Shown piece by piece: positions 15,476 through 22,129 of a stretch of DNA of 28,897 bases; position 1 is the first letter of the stretch, and each line of letters starts with the position of its first letter. The DNA is from Phycisphaerae bacterium (GTDB taxonomy: Bacteria > Planctomycetota > Phycisphaerae > SM23-33). The notes beneath the pieces were generated by a model, which saw nothing but the letters and a program-made list of their open reading frames with translations, was not told where the DNA came from and searched no databases. The stretch spans positions 1 to 28,897 of the forward strand of contig JALHTV010000179.1 of assembly GCA_022866005.1 (NCBI GenBank), written 5' to 3'. The position numbers and the translations under genes are program-made.

Positions 15476-16108
15476 ATGAGGGTCAAACTGTTCCTGTATT
15501 TGGCTGTTCTGTATGTGCTCTGTTTCGGTTGGACCGCACGAGCGGCAGTGACCCGCTATAGCCAGAATGAAACTGGTTTCCAGGAGGCAATTGCGAGTCT
15601 GGAGAGCACGCTAGTTGACTTCGATTCGCTAGCCCAGGGAGAGGTCATTGCCGATCAGTTTCTCTCCCGGAACGCGGCGTTCTCCACTCGGGCCGGCAAG
15701 GTCATCACGGCTGAAACCATTGCCGCTGGTCCCAGTGCATACTCGCCACCCCTTTGCGCCGCGGTGGAATACGAAGAAGGGATCCAGAGCACATTCACCA
15801 TCGCGTTCCCCGAGCCCGTCTGGGGAGTGTCCCTGTGGGTCCTAGATATCAACTTCTCGGAGTTTGTCACTTTCTCCGTCCTGGATAGTGCCTCCAGTCC
15901 CTTGGGGTCCTTCAACGAATACAGACACGGGGATTACAGTTATCTGGCCGTGCTCTCGGATTCGGAAGACATTGGGAGCATTGTGGTGACGACACACTCA
16001 ACCGGTGACGCCATCGGGTTCGACGATGTTACAGTTGTTCCCGAGCCCACAACGGTGTGGCTGCTGGCCTTCGGTGGGCTGAGGTTGATACGAAGGAGGC
16101 GAAGATAG
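15476..16108 (+). CDS. Secreted beta-rich PEP-CTERM protein
   Basis: The 210-aa protein has a clear signal peptide (MRVKLFLYLAVLYVLCFGWTARA), a mature region rich in short beta-strands, and a PEP-CTERM end (VPEPTTVWLLAFGG followed by five arginines). The mature part has an FDSLAQGEVI motif and a late IGFDDVTV strand, typical of jelly-roll or beta-sandwich proteins found with PEP-CTERM. No catalytic motif seen. ATG 15476 has AGGAG seven bases upstream; it follows the lectin-fold gene closely and is likely co-transcribed. Function is presumably extracellular matrix or surface attachment, by association only. Confidence 0.75.
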   Translation: MRVKLFLYLAVLYVLCFGWTARAAVTRYSQNETGFQEAIASLESTLVDFDSLAQGEVIADQFLSRNAAFSTRAGKVITAETIAAGPSAYSPPLCAAVEYEEGIQSTFTIAFPEPVWGVSLWVLDINFSEFVTFSVLDSASSPLGSFNEYRHGDYSYLAVLSDSEDIGSIVVTTHSTGDAIGFDDVTVVPEPTTVWLLAFGGLRLIRRRRR

Positions 16109-16382
16109 ACCGAGGAACCCGGAGAGACGTTCTCTGAATGCTTCGACCTCCGCTCGTGGGAGCGGCGGAGGGAAGACCGGCTAGCTGCCGGCATCGACAA
16201 CGTGAGGGGCAGGGCGAGACCCGCTCGCTCGTTCCTTCCTGCCTGATGGCCCCCGCAACAAGAGGCTATCTCCTGGTCGGCGGCGCGTGTTCGCCCGCGC
16301 GTGGGCTAATGTTTTTTCCGCCGCCAGGCAGGTGCCTGGGGGCGCCAAGTGCAACGGCAAGGTCAAAAGAAAGGGCAAGATC

Positions 16383-17456
16383 ATGAACGCGAGGATGATA
16401 GCGGTGGCGAGCCTGGCGGCCACTCTCCTGGCCGCGGGCGGGGCAACGGCGGATGTCTGCAACATGGGGCCAGGCCTGACGAGCCTGGAGACCGTCCCCG
16501 TGGGCAATCCGGGCAACGCGGGGGAGCTTTCGGGAACCGGGGCGGGCGGCTTCGGCCCCGACCGCATCTGCGGCGCGGTTTCCTACCCCTACAGGATCGG
16601 CAAATATGAGGTGACGGCCGGGCAGTACACCGAGTTCCTCAACAAGGTGGCCGGCGTGGACACGTACTCGCTGTACAACACCGACATGTGGTCGGACAGC
16701 TACGGCTGCAGGATCGAGCGCTACGCCGGTAGCGGCACGCAAGGGGACCCCTGGCAGTACCGCGTGGGGGCCGACTGGGCCAACCGGCCGGTGAACTACG
16801 TGAGCTTCTGGGACGCCTGTCGGTTCGCCAACTGGCTCCATAACGATCAGCCGACCGGCGCTCAGGACCCCCTCACGACGGAGCGGGGCGCCTACACGCT
16901 CGACGGGTACAACGGCCCAGACGGCCAGACCATCGGGCGTAACACCGAATGGAAGTGGGCTGTGACCAGCGAGGATGAGTGGTACAAGGCGGCGTATCAC
17001 AAGAAGGACGGCGTGACGGGCAACTACTTCGACTACCCCACAAGCACTGACGCGGTGCCGAGCAATGCTCTTGTAGACCCCGACCCGGGGAACAACGCGA
17101 CGTTCAACGCCAACGGTTATACCATCGGGAGCCCGTACTACCGGACTGAGGCGGGCGCGCACGAGAACTCGGACAGTCCCTACGGCACCTTCGACCAGGG
17201 CGGGAACGACTGGGAGTATAACGAGGCGATAGTCTATCAAGACGCCACTTACGCCTATCGCGGGCTGCGGGGCGGGTCGTTCGGCGACACCGGCTACGGC
17301 CTGCACGCGGCGAGTCGGGGCGACTTCGGCAGCCCGACGGGCGGGTGCTACTGGTTCGGGTTTCGTGTCTCCGAGGTTCCTGAGCCTCTTACGATCGGCG
17401 TTCTCGCCTTTGGAGGGGCGGGGCTACTAATGAGGCGTAAGGGCTTTGGGCGATAA
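16383..17456 (+). CDS. SUMF1/FGE-fold secreted PEP-CTERM protein, probably non-catalytic
   Basis: The 357-aa protein has a signal peptide (about 1-24), then a formylglycine-generating-enzyme-like domain: YRIGKYEVTAGQYTEFLN, PVNYVSFWDACRFANWL, SEDEWYKAAYH, and a late RGLRGGSF...SRGDFGSP...WFGFRV. It ends in a PEP-CTERM tag (EVPEP, hydrophobic helix, MRRKGFGR). In true FGE, two cysteines follow the GGS[YF] block; here that segment has no cysteine, so sulfatase-activating chemistry is unlikely and a structural or binding role is favoured. The usual GNVWEW motif reads GGNDWEYNEA. ATG 16383 is preceded by aaggg at 9-12 bases. It has its own 270-base upstream region and probably its own promoter. 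Confidence 0.8.
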   Translation: MNARMIAVASLAATLLAAGGATADVCNMGPGLTSLETVPVGNPGNAGELSGTGAGGFGPDRICGAVSYPYRIGKYEVTAGQYTEFLNKVAGVDTYSLYNTDMWSDSYGCRIERYAGSGTQGDPWQYRVGADWANRPVNYVSFWDACRFANWLHNDQPTGAQDPLTTERGAYTLDGYNGPDGQTIGRNTEWKWAVTSEDEWYKAAYHKKDGVTGNYFDYPTSTDAVPSNALVDPDPGNNATFNANGYTIGSPYYRTEAGAHENSDSPYGTFDQGGNDWEYNEAIVYQDATYAYRGLRGGSFGDTGYGLHAASRGDFGSPTGGCYWFGFRVSEVPEPLTIGVLAFGGAGLLMRRKGFGR

Positions 17457-17487
17457 CCCTTTTCTCTTTGGTTCTTTTTCCCTTTAT

Positions 17488-17513
17488 CCGTGCAGGGCGC
17501 AAGCCCCGCACGG
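17488..17513 (+). terminator. Terminator-like hairpin after the FGE-fold gene
   Basis: CCGTGC-A-GGGC, gcaa loop, GCCC-C-GCACGG: ten pairs with one A/C mismatch, followed by the pyrimidine-rich tcttagttcttctt, 31 bases after the stop codon. Confidence 0.55.
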
Positions 17514-17868
17514 TCTTAGTTCTTCTTCGCCGCCGTAGGCGGAAGTAGTCGGGGGTCGTGACAACAGAGTTAGACTTCAGCGGGCGGCTCGGATCGGGCC
17601 GCCCGCTTGTATGCGCGGTCGCCGAACGTCCACCCGTGTAACGATCTTCCCGCGCTCCCTGGAATCGGCTTGGAGGGCATTGTGCGGCATGGGAAAATGG
17701 ATGCGCCATTGAATCGTGGATTCGATGGAGCTGCGTGATAACTAAACATCGCCCAAGGAACAGGGCCGGGGCACCCCCGCCGCGATAGAACGCGGCGGGG
17801 ACCCCACGGCCAGCCCTGAGCCTCGGAGATCCGCCTCCGCCAAGGCTACGGCGGACAAGCGAGACTGA
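17514..17868. other. Hairpin-rich non-coding stretch
   Basis: No gene. It contains a perfect 10-bp hairpin agcgggcggc/gccgcccgct (17579-17588 with 17598-17607), a second perfect 10-bp hairpin ccccgccgcg/cgcggcgggg with loop atagaa (17775-17800), and a tccgcc...ggcgga repeat around ccaaggctacggcgg (17830-17855), which I recall as a dispersed repeat in environmental genomes. Confidence 0.45.
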
Positions 17869-17913
17869 AGCCCGCTGGTCTGTGCACAGCAGATCGGCGG
17901 GCTTTTTCTTTGG
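17869..17913 (+). terminator. Strong Rho-independent terminator
   Basis: AGCCCGC (17869-17875) pairs with GCGGGCT (17897-17903); the interior holds ctgtgcacag, and the stem is followed by ttttcttt. No plus-strand gene directly precedes it, so it may insulate the remnant downstream or end an unannotated transcript. Confidence 0.6.
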
Positions 17914-17930
17914 GTAAACGGAAGCGCGCG

Positions 17931-18100
17931 ATGGCGGAAGAGATCGAGAACGCGATTCGGTAGAACGCCGAGGGGCCTGAGTCGGCCGAGGTGGATGGCG
18001 TGCGGATGAAGCAGTAGAGCGGCGAGTATTCGTCCATGTAAACGTCTTGGAAAGGCGCTTATAGAGGCCATCGGACGCACCGGGCCGAGCACGCCGATCT
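17931..18100 (+). pseudogene. Remnant of a small phage structural-region protein
   Basis: From ATG 17931 the frame reads MAEEIENAIR, stop, NAEGPESAEVDGVRMKQ, stop, SGEYSSM, stop. The words AI-x-NA-x-GP, then DG-x-x-x-QxS, recall a short conserved protein that sits beside terminase and portal genes in planctomycete prophages. Two TAG stops and a TAA interrupt it, so it is inactive. The match is from memory of the family, not from alignment. Confidence 0.45.
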
Positions 18101-18350
18101 AACTCTCCGGGTTGAAGACCCGGAGGTCCGGAGGATTCGCTAGCGCCCATAGACACGCATCTTCGGGGACCGACAGACTAACGTCATCGGCTTCGGGCGT
18201 GGTCCTGCTCTGTCCCTGCGCTGTCCTGGGAATCTGCATCGGCAACAGGTTCGCAGGTCCTTCCGGCAGGTAGGATGAATGCCGGCGGTGCGGGAACCGT
18301 TCCGAAGCAGGTTTCTTTCGTTCGACAGCGTGTACACAAGGAGAAATGCC
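18101..18350. other. Intergenic stretch with one perfect hairpin
   Basis: An 8-bp hairpin CTCCGGGT/ACCCGGAG with loop tgaag lies at 18105-18125. The rest, up to the Shine-Dalgarno aaggag at 18338-18343, shows nothing I can name. Confidence 0.4.
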
Positions 18351-18725
18351 ATGACTGATTGTCTCACTGCCGAGCAGATTGCTGTCTCTCGCGTTCTCGG
18401 TGAAGCACTGGGGCGGTTCATCTTGTCGTTGCGTCCAGATCCACCCGAGCTGGAAAGAGAAGCGCCTCCCCAAAGGCTGGCACCCGAGCCTGCTAGACCA
18501 GCCCCAGTAGTCAAACCCACCATCTCCCCTGGCGACGCACCGGTTCCCAAACAACTTCTGGTTGGTGTCCAAGAAGCGGCCGCATTGTTGTCAGTGTCGC
18601 GGCGGACGCTGTGGGTGATGTCAGCTCCGCGAGGCCCTATTCCTGTTGTGCGAATCGGCCGGGCTGTCCGGTACCCCGTGGATGGCTTGCGGGCATGGGT
18701 CGACCAAGTCAAGGAGAAGGACTAG
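18351..18725 (+). CDS. Excisionase-type helix-turn-helix protein
   Basis: In this 124-aa protein, residues 1-65 are a leader with LTAEQIAVSRVLGEALGRF and a proline-rich spacer. Residues 68-124 are an HTH_17/MerR-like domain: LLVGVQEAAALLSVSRRTLW then PIPVVRIGRAVRYPVDGLRAWVD. ATG 18351 is seven bases after aaggag. It is convergent with the minus-strand operon that begins near 21570 and probably regulates, or regulates excision of, this second accessory block. The longer leader distinguishes it from the xis at 10100-10318. Confidence 0.75.
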   Translation: MTDCLTAEQIAVSRVLGEALGRFILSLRPDPPELEREAPPQRLAPEPARPAPVVKPTISPGDAPVPKQLLVGVQEAAALLSVSRRTLWVMSAPRGPIPVVRIGRAVRYPVDGLRAWVDQVKEKD

Positions 18726-18737
18726 CCCGGGGAGGAA

Positions 18738-18932
18738 TCAACGGCGAAGATCAGGCAATGGGACATCGACGCGATCGAGGCCCATGAGGGCAACCCCCGT
18801 CGAAGCGCACTGGCCGGGGCGGTTCATCTGCGAGCTCAGCCACCCGCGCGTGATACACTCGCCCAGCGGGGTGGAGTTGAGAAGCTGGACGAGTTCGTTG
18901 CGGCCCAGCCTGTTGGGGTCAAGCGCCGGCAT
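18738..18932 (-). CDS. Small protein with LLNSTPLGE motif
   Basis: The 64-aa protein starts PALDPNRLGRNELVQLLNSTPLGECI. I recall short planctomycete mobile-element proteins with this NST-PLGE pattern that carry a helix-turn-helix-like front. The expected C-terminal DLxRYVAWL-type ending is absent, so the gene may be 3'-altered. Its ATG overlaps the end of the preceding gene by 14 bases, which supports co-translation. Function unknown. Confidence 0.5.
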   Translation of the reverse strand: MPALDPNRLGRNELVQLLNSTPLGECITRGWLSSQMNRPGQCASTGVALMGLDRVDVPLPDLRR

Positions 18933-19815
18933 AATCAAAAGGGTGTTCGTTGACCGTGGATTGGCATTGCGCACGCATCTTCGCGAGCATCTTGGCGAAG
19001 TAGCACACATCGCGGGCAATGACATCACCGATTGTCAAGTTGTGCTGGACCTGCATAGCCAGATCGCAGGGGGCGACACGGGACTTCACGTCCGCCTCAT
19101 GTGTCTTGGCTTCTTCTTCGGACATTCGTTTTCGATGGTAGTGGCTGTTGATCACCTGGAGGCTCGGGAAAGCTACCTTAAGGACCCTCGGAGCGATTGT
19201 GGGAGGCAGTCGCAGCCCAGCCAGTCCATCTTGGACGATTCGGAAGACACGTTGGTCGCAACAAATGATGTAGTTCGGGTGGAGCAGTTCCACTTCCCGG
19301 CGGGAGAACCATTCCCAGCAGCATCGCAGGCTGGATTCCCTGTCTTCGGTCCGCCGCCAATCTTGATTCCGAAACGAGAACTTCGACAGGTTCGTTGCTG
19401 CGATCTCTCGGTAGATGCTTTGATCGCCGTGAGGCGCGGTCCCGCAAACCAGTGATCGCAGCAACGAAGCCAGAATCGGAATGTGCCCTGTATCGAACGG
19501 GTGCATGGCCGCCCTTCCGCATGGTTGAATGTTCTGACGGTCCAGGCCCTTTTCCCGGTCTCGCGCCCAAGCCTTCGCGTAATCTTCGGTCCCGTTGAGG
19601 TTTTGGCTCAAGGCGTAAGCCAGGATGCGGCGGCCCTCCGTTTCAGGGCCGAAGTAGTTGCTACCGATGTACGGGATGTACCCAGGGATGAAGTCCCCCT
19701 CATCTGTCCTAACAAGGCCCGTCCATGTTTCGACCTCCTTTTCGTGGTCCACCGACGCCTTCCTCGCGTTCTCTCGGAGTTCTTGGCACACCGTTTGGCG
19801 ATTGCTGTGGGTCAT
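18919..19815 (-). CDS. Unrecognised protein, possibly uracil-DNA-glycosylase-like fold
   Basis: In this 298-aa protein the order of motifs is suggestive of the UDG superfamily: PGYIPYIGSNY and RRILAYALSQNL, then AATNLSKFSFR, CCWEWFSRREVELLHPNYIICCDQ as a helix-strand, and a late SLQVINSHYHR where UDGs have HPS. None of the textbook catalytic motifs is exact, so this is a fold guess. ATG 19815 has gggagg eight bases upstream. It is in a minus-strand operon of mobile-element genes. Rich in cysteine for its size, perhaps a metal or Fe-S site. An alternative is an unrelated nucleotide- or DNA-handling enzyme. Confidence 0.5.
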   Translation of the reverse strand: MTHSNRQTVCQELRENARKASVDHEKEVETWTGLVRTDEGDFIPGYIPYIGSNYFGPETEGRRILAYALSQNLNGTEDYAKAWARDREKGLDRQNIQPCGRAAMHPFDTGHIPILASLLRSLVCGTAPHGDQSIYREIAATNLSKFSFRNQDWRRTEDRESSLRCCWEWFSRREVELLHPNYIICCDQRVFRIVQDGLAGLRLPPTIAPRVLKVAFPSLQVINSHYHRKRMSEEEAKTHEADVKSRVAPCDLAMQVQHNLTIGDVIARDVCYFAKMLAKMRAQCQSTVNEHPFDYAGA

Positions 19816-19844
19816 GTTGTCTGCCTCCCTCTCTTGCCATTGTC

Positions 19845-20079
19845 CTACCTTGGCGCGTTGGTGTCAGCTCGCGATCTATCAGCATCTTGAATGTTCAGCC
19901 ACGCCCCGTAGACAATCAGGTCGATCCGCCTGCCTGGCCCGCCGAAGCCCATCGGGCGAAGGCGGGTCCACCAGCGGCAGGCCGCGGCGGATGTGCGCGC
20001 GGATGGTCTTCGGCGCGACCTTCAGCAGCTTCGCGGCGGCCGTGACCGATAGGGACCGAATGTCAAGTTCATCACCCAT
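19845..20079 (-). pseudogene. Excisionase-like HTH protein, frameshifted by a 37-nt repeat
   Basis: From ATG 20079 it reads GDELDIRSLSVTAAAKLLKV then PKTIRAHIRRGLPLVD, an HTH domain. The frame then passes through a palindromic repeat and drifts to a stop at 19879. One frame over, the expected family ending RIDLIVYGAWLNIQDAD continues to a TAG at 19845. Removing the inserted stretch rejoins LPLVD to RIDLIVYGAWLN. The product as encoded would have a 66-residue truncated form. The next gene starts 30 bases downstream. Confidence 0.6.
19929..19965. repeat. 37-nt palindromic repeat inside the HTH gene
   Basis: The stretch cctgcctggcccgccgaag and its continuation holds cccgcc/ggcggg and gccc/gggc pairs around an atc loop, like a REP-type element. 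Ancestral coding needs about three bases here, so the net gain of 34 explains the frameshift. Confidence 0.55.
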
Positions 20080-20087
20080 TGCTGAGC

Positions 20088-20951
20088 CTATTCAAGGGCG
20101 ATCCCACACGCGAGACCGCGGGGGTACTGGGCTTGTGCGGCTAAGCAAGCAAGGTCTGGACGAACGTCCTGTCCGTATCCGAAAGAACCCACCACACACG
20201 GCGACCAACCGTGGTCATCGTGGATTTGCTGATAGGAGGTCGAAAACGTCCGAAGACTGCCCGGCTTGTCGATCTGGTGGATCAGGTTGAAGGCCCACTC
20301 CGGCTGCTGTTCCTGCATTTGCCGCTGCATCTCGTTCATGGCCGCCCGGCGCGGGGTTTCCTGTGTGGCCTTTCGTACAAGCCCGATGTTCCGATGGTTG
20401 AAGGCTTGGGCGTCGTGGCACACGAGAATCAGGGACTTGCCGACAGCCGTCTCAACGATTCGGGGAGAACAGCGCCCGTCAAGGGTTCCGAACCCGGCAA
20501 GGTAATTCGCCTCCTGGCCCACCGGGAAGCTCTTCCAGACGATTACCGGCTCCCTTCCTTGGCGAACCACACATGCGAACTGGCCGACTGTTCGGGGGCC
20601 AGCGAACACATCGACCCCGATGATGTAGTCCCTCTTCGCTTGAGAAAGCGCCTCCTTGAATGCGGCAGCCGCCTCGTTCGCTCTATCCGACGCCGCCCGA
20701 AGCCCCCAGCCTCCGGGCGGCCTGCCGGTGCTTGGTAGGAGTTCAAGAAGGCCGCCTCCGGTTACCACCACGCGCACACTTGGTGTCTCCGCTCCGCACA
20801 AGGTTTCCATCCGTGCCAAGAGCCGGCTCAGCAGGGCGACGTCATGCCGCTCGATGGACCGCGGGTACAGAAGTTGAGCAACTTCGCTTCCCTTGCCGCT
20901 GAGCACGTTGAAAGTGAGCGCATCGAGTCCGTGTGGTTGCCTCGTATCCAT
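20088..20951 (-). CDS. Unrecognised 287-aa accessory protein
   Basis: No family recognised. Visible features: a central DYIIGVDVFAGPRTVGQFACVV segment (strand-loop-strand), SLILVCHDAQAFNHRNIG, a helix rich in Met/Gln (RAAMNEMQRQMQEQQPEWAF) and a C-terminal block with DDHGWSPCVVGSFGYG. No signal peptide or membrane helix. The start at 20951 (MDTRQPHG) is chosen because aaggaagagca precedes it; a longer in-frame start at 21062 overlaps the previous gene. It lies second or third in a compact minus-strand operon and ends eight bases before the frameshifted HTH gene. Confidence 0.55.
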   Translation of the reverse strand: MDTRQPHGLDALTFNVLSGKGSEVAQLLYPRSIERHDVALLSRLLARMETLCGAETPSVRVVVTGGGLLELLPSTGRPPGGWGLRAASDRANEAAAAFKEALSQAKRDYIIGVDVFAGPRTVGQFACVVRQGREPVIVWKSFPVGQEANYLAGFGTLDGRCSPRIVETAVGKSLILVCHDAQAFNHRNIGLVRKATQETPRRAAMNEMQRQMQEQQPEWAFNLIHQIDKPGSLRTFSTSYQQIHDDHGWSPCVVGSFGYGQDVRPDLACLAAQAQYPRGLACGIALE

Positions 20952-20986
20952 TGCTCTTCCTTTGTCGTTGAAAGCCTTCGGACCTG

Positions 20987-21289
20987 TCATGCGTTTGCTC
21001 CGCGGGCAACTGTCCGTCGCTGGTTTGTCTCGTATTGCGCGTTGCCTTCGGTGGAAGGCCATAGCTTACCAGAGCGCGAACGGGCCACGGCGTCGAGGTC
21101 GCAAAGCTTGTCGGTTGGGGCGTATGCGGCCAAGTACCACGTCGGCAGCGTCTCCAAGGTGTAGGCCCCAAACAGCCGGGCAACATCGACGTACCGCTCC
21201 AGGATGGCCGTCTTGTGCGCCGTGCCGGCCGAGGGGGATTTCGCACCAGCCTCGCCCAACAGCAAACGGATGTCGAGCTCATCACTCAC
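20987..21289 (-). CDS. Small unrecognised protein, GTGA-coupled to an HTH gene
   Basis: The 100-aa protein uses a GTG start that overlaps the upstream HTH stop as GTGA, implying translational coupling. It begins SDELDIRLLLGEAG; the frameshifted HTH gene at 20079 begins GDELDIRSLSVT, so the two N-termini may be related. The middle has ERYVDVARLFGAYTLETLP and the end is basic. No domain recognised. Confidence 0.5.
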   Translation of the reverse strand: MSDELDIRLLLGEAGAKSPSAGTAHKTAILERYVDVARLFGAYTLETLPTWYLAAYAPTDKLCDLDAVARSRSGKLWPSTEGNAQYETNQRRTVARGANA

Positions 21290-21570
21290 GGCTTTGCCCT
21301 GCGAATTGCTTCCCACTTCTCACGCGGCGGACAACCTGCGTCGATCCATGCGACCAGTTCACGTCGGCTCCACAGCGCACGCCTTCCGAGGTGGATGCAC
21401 CTTGGCACACGGCCGGCACTGTTAAGGCTCCACCAAGCAGATCGGCTCACCCCGCACAGGTGTGAGGCCTTCGCTGCGTCGAGGAGAAGCGGCTCAGCAC
21501 CAGCGTGCGATACTTGGGCAGACTCTTTTGGCCCCTGCGGCATGTTCGGCGACTGCTGCATCTTGTCCAT
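21286..21570 (-). CDS. AlpA/excisionase-like helix-turn-helix protein
   Basis: The 94-aa protein has LLLDAAKASHLCGVSRSAWW as a helix-turn-helix, then PRCIHLGRRALWSRRELVAWID as the wing, as in AlpA-type prophage regulators and HTH_17 proteins. It heads the minus-strand operon. ATG 21570 with gaggtg upstream is preferred; a GTG at 21582 is an alternative. It probably controls the block's expression or excision. Confidence 0.7.
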   Translation of the reverse strand: MDKMQQSPNMPQGPKESAQVSHAGAEPLLLDAAKASHLCGVSRSAWWSLNSAGRVPRCIHLGRRALWSRRELVAWIDAGCPPREKWEAIRRAKP

Positions 21571-21591
21571 TGTCCACCTCACCCTTTCCTG

Positions 21592-21816
21592 TCACGAATC
21601 CTGTGTCGGCCATGGGTCTACTTCTCCCAGGTAGTCAGCCACTTGCCGCAGCGGCGGGGGTCTTGGATGAGACCGCCGAAGCTCCTGTGATGGCCACAAC
21701 GTGACGGTTTCCCAGCATGGTACCCTGCGCACATTCCCCATCACTCCACAGTCAATGTCCGACACGTCGAAATCTGGCGGGTCCTCCGTGCTAGCTGCAT
21801 CTTGTTGTCTAGTCAT
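21592..21816 (-). CDS. Possible small protein upstream of the AlpA-like gene
   Basis: A 74-codon frame starts MTRQQDAASTEDPPDFDV and ends RQVADYLGEVDPWPTQDS, with normal-looking codon use, just upstream of the HTH gene on the same strand. No ribosome-binding site is evident and no family is recognised, so it may be non-coding. Confidence 0.3.
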   Translation of the reverse strand: MTRQQDAASTEDPPDFDVSDIDCGVMGNVRRVPCWETVTLWPSQELRRSHPRPPPLRQVADYLGEVDPWPTQDS

Positions 21817-22129
21817 TCGCCAGCGGCCGGACACCGCACAGGCAACCTTTCTCGTGATCTATGCATTGGACCTAACCCACCAGCCAGGTGTGAGTTAGTT
21901 CTAGCTTGACCAGCCCAGCATTGCTGGTCGCGGTATGCATTGCCTCCTGGTCCCCGGCGTGGCGGCCACTGAGTATGGTAGGCGTTGCCATTCGTCAGGT
22001 CGCGCTGCATAATCTGCCCTTGGCTGCCCCCTGTCCCTACGCACCACCCATGGGGATCTGCCCGCTGGAACCGACGGATGGCCTGTCTGACCGTCCCGTT
22101 GGGGAAAGGGGCCAGCAATCGAGGCGGAC
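21817..22129. promoter_or_regulatory. Region between the two divergent accessory operons
   Basis: About 310 bases lie between the minus-strand HTH operon and the plus-strand helicase operon, and presumably hold both promoters. A perfect 7-bp dyad GACCAGC/GCTGGTC (21908-21914 with 21923-21929) starts inside a ttgacc that could be a -35. No -10 at ideal spacing was found. The helicase start has GAGG five bases upstream. Confidence 0.4.

Noticed and set aside
16383..17456. Active sulfatase-modifying enzyme
   Set aside because: The C-terminal segment that should hold the catalytic cysteines has none.
21813..22118. 101-codon minus-strand frame in the divergent promoter region
   Set aside because: No domain and no good start signal, and it covers the region expected to hold the promoters of both operons.
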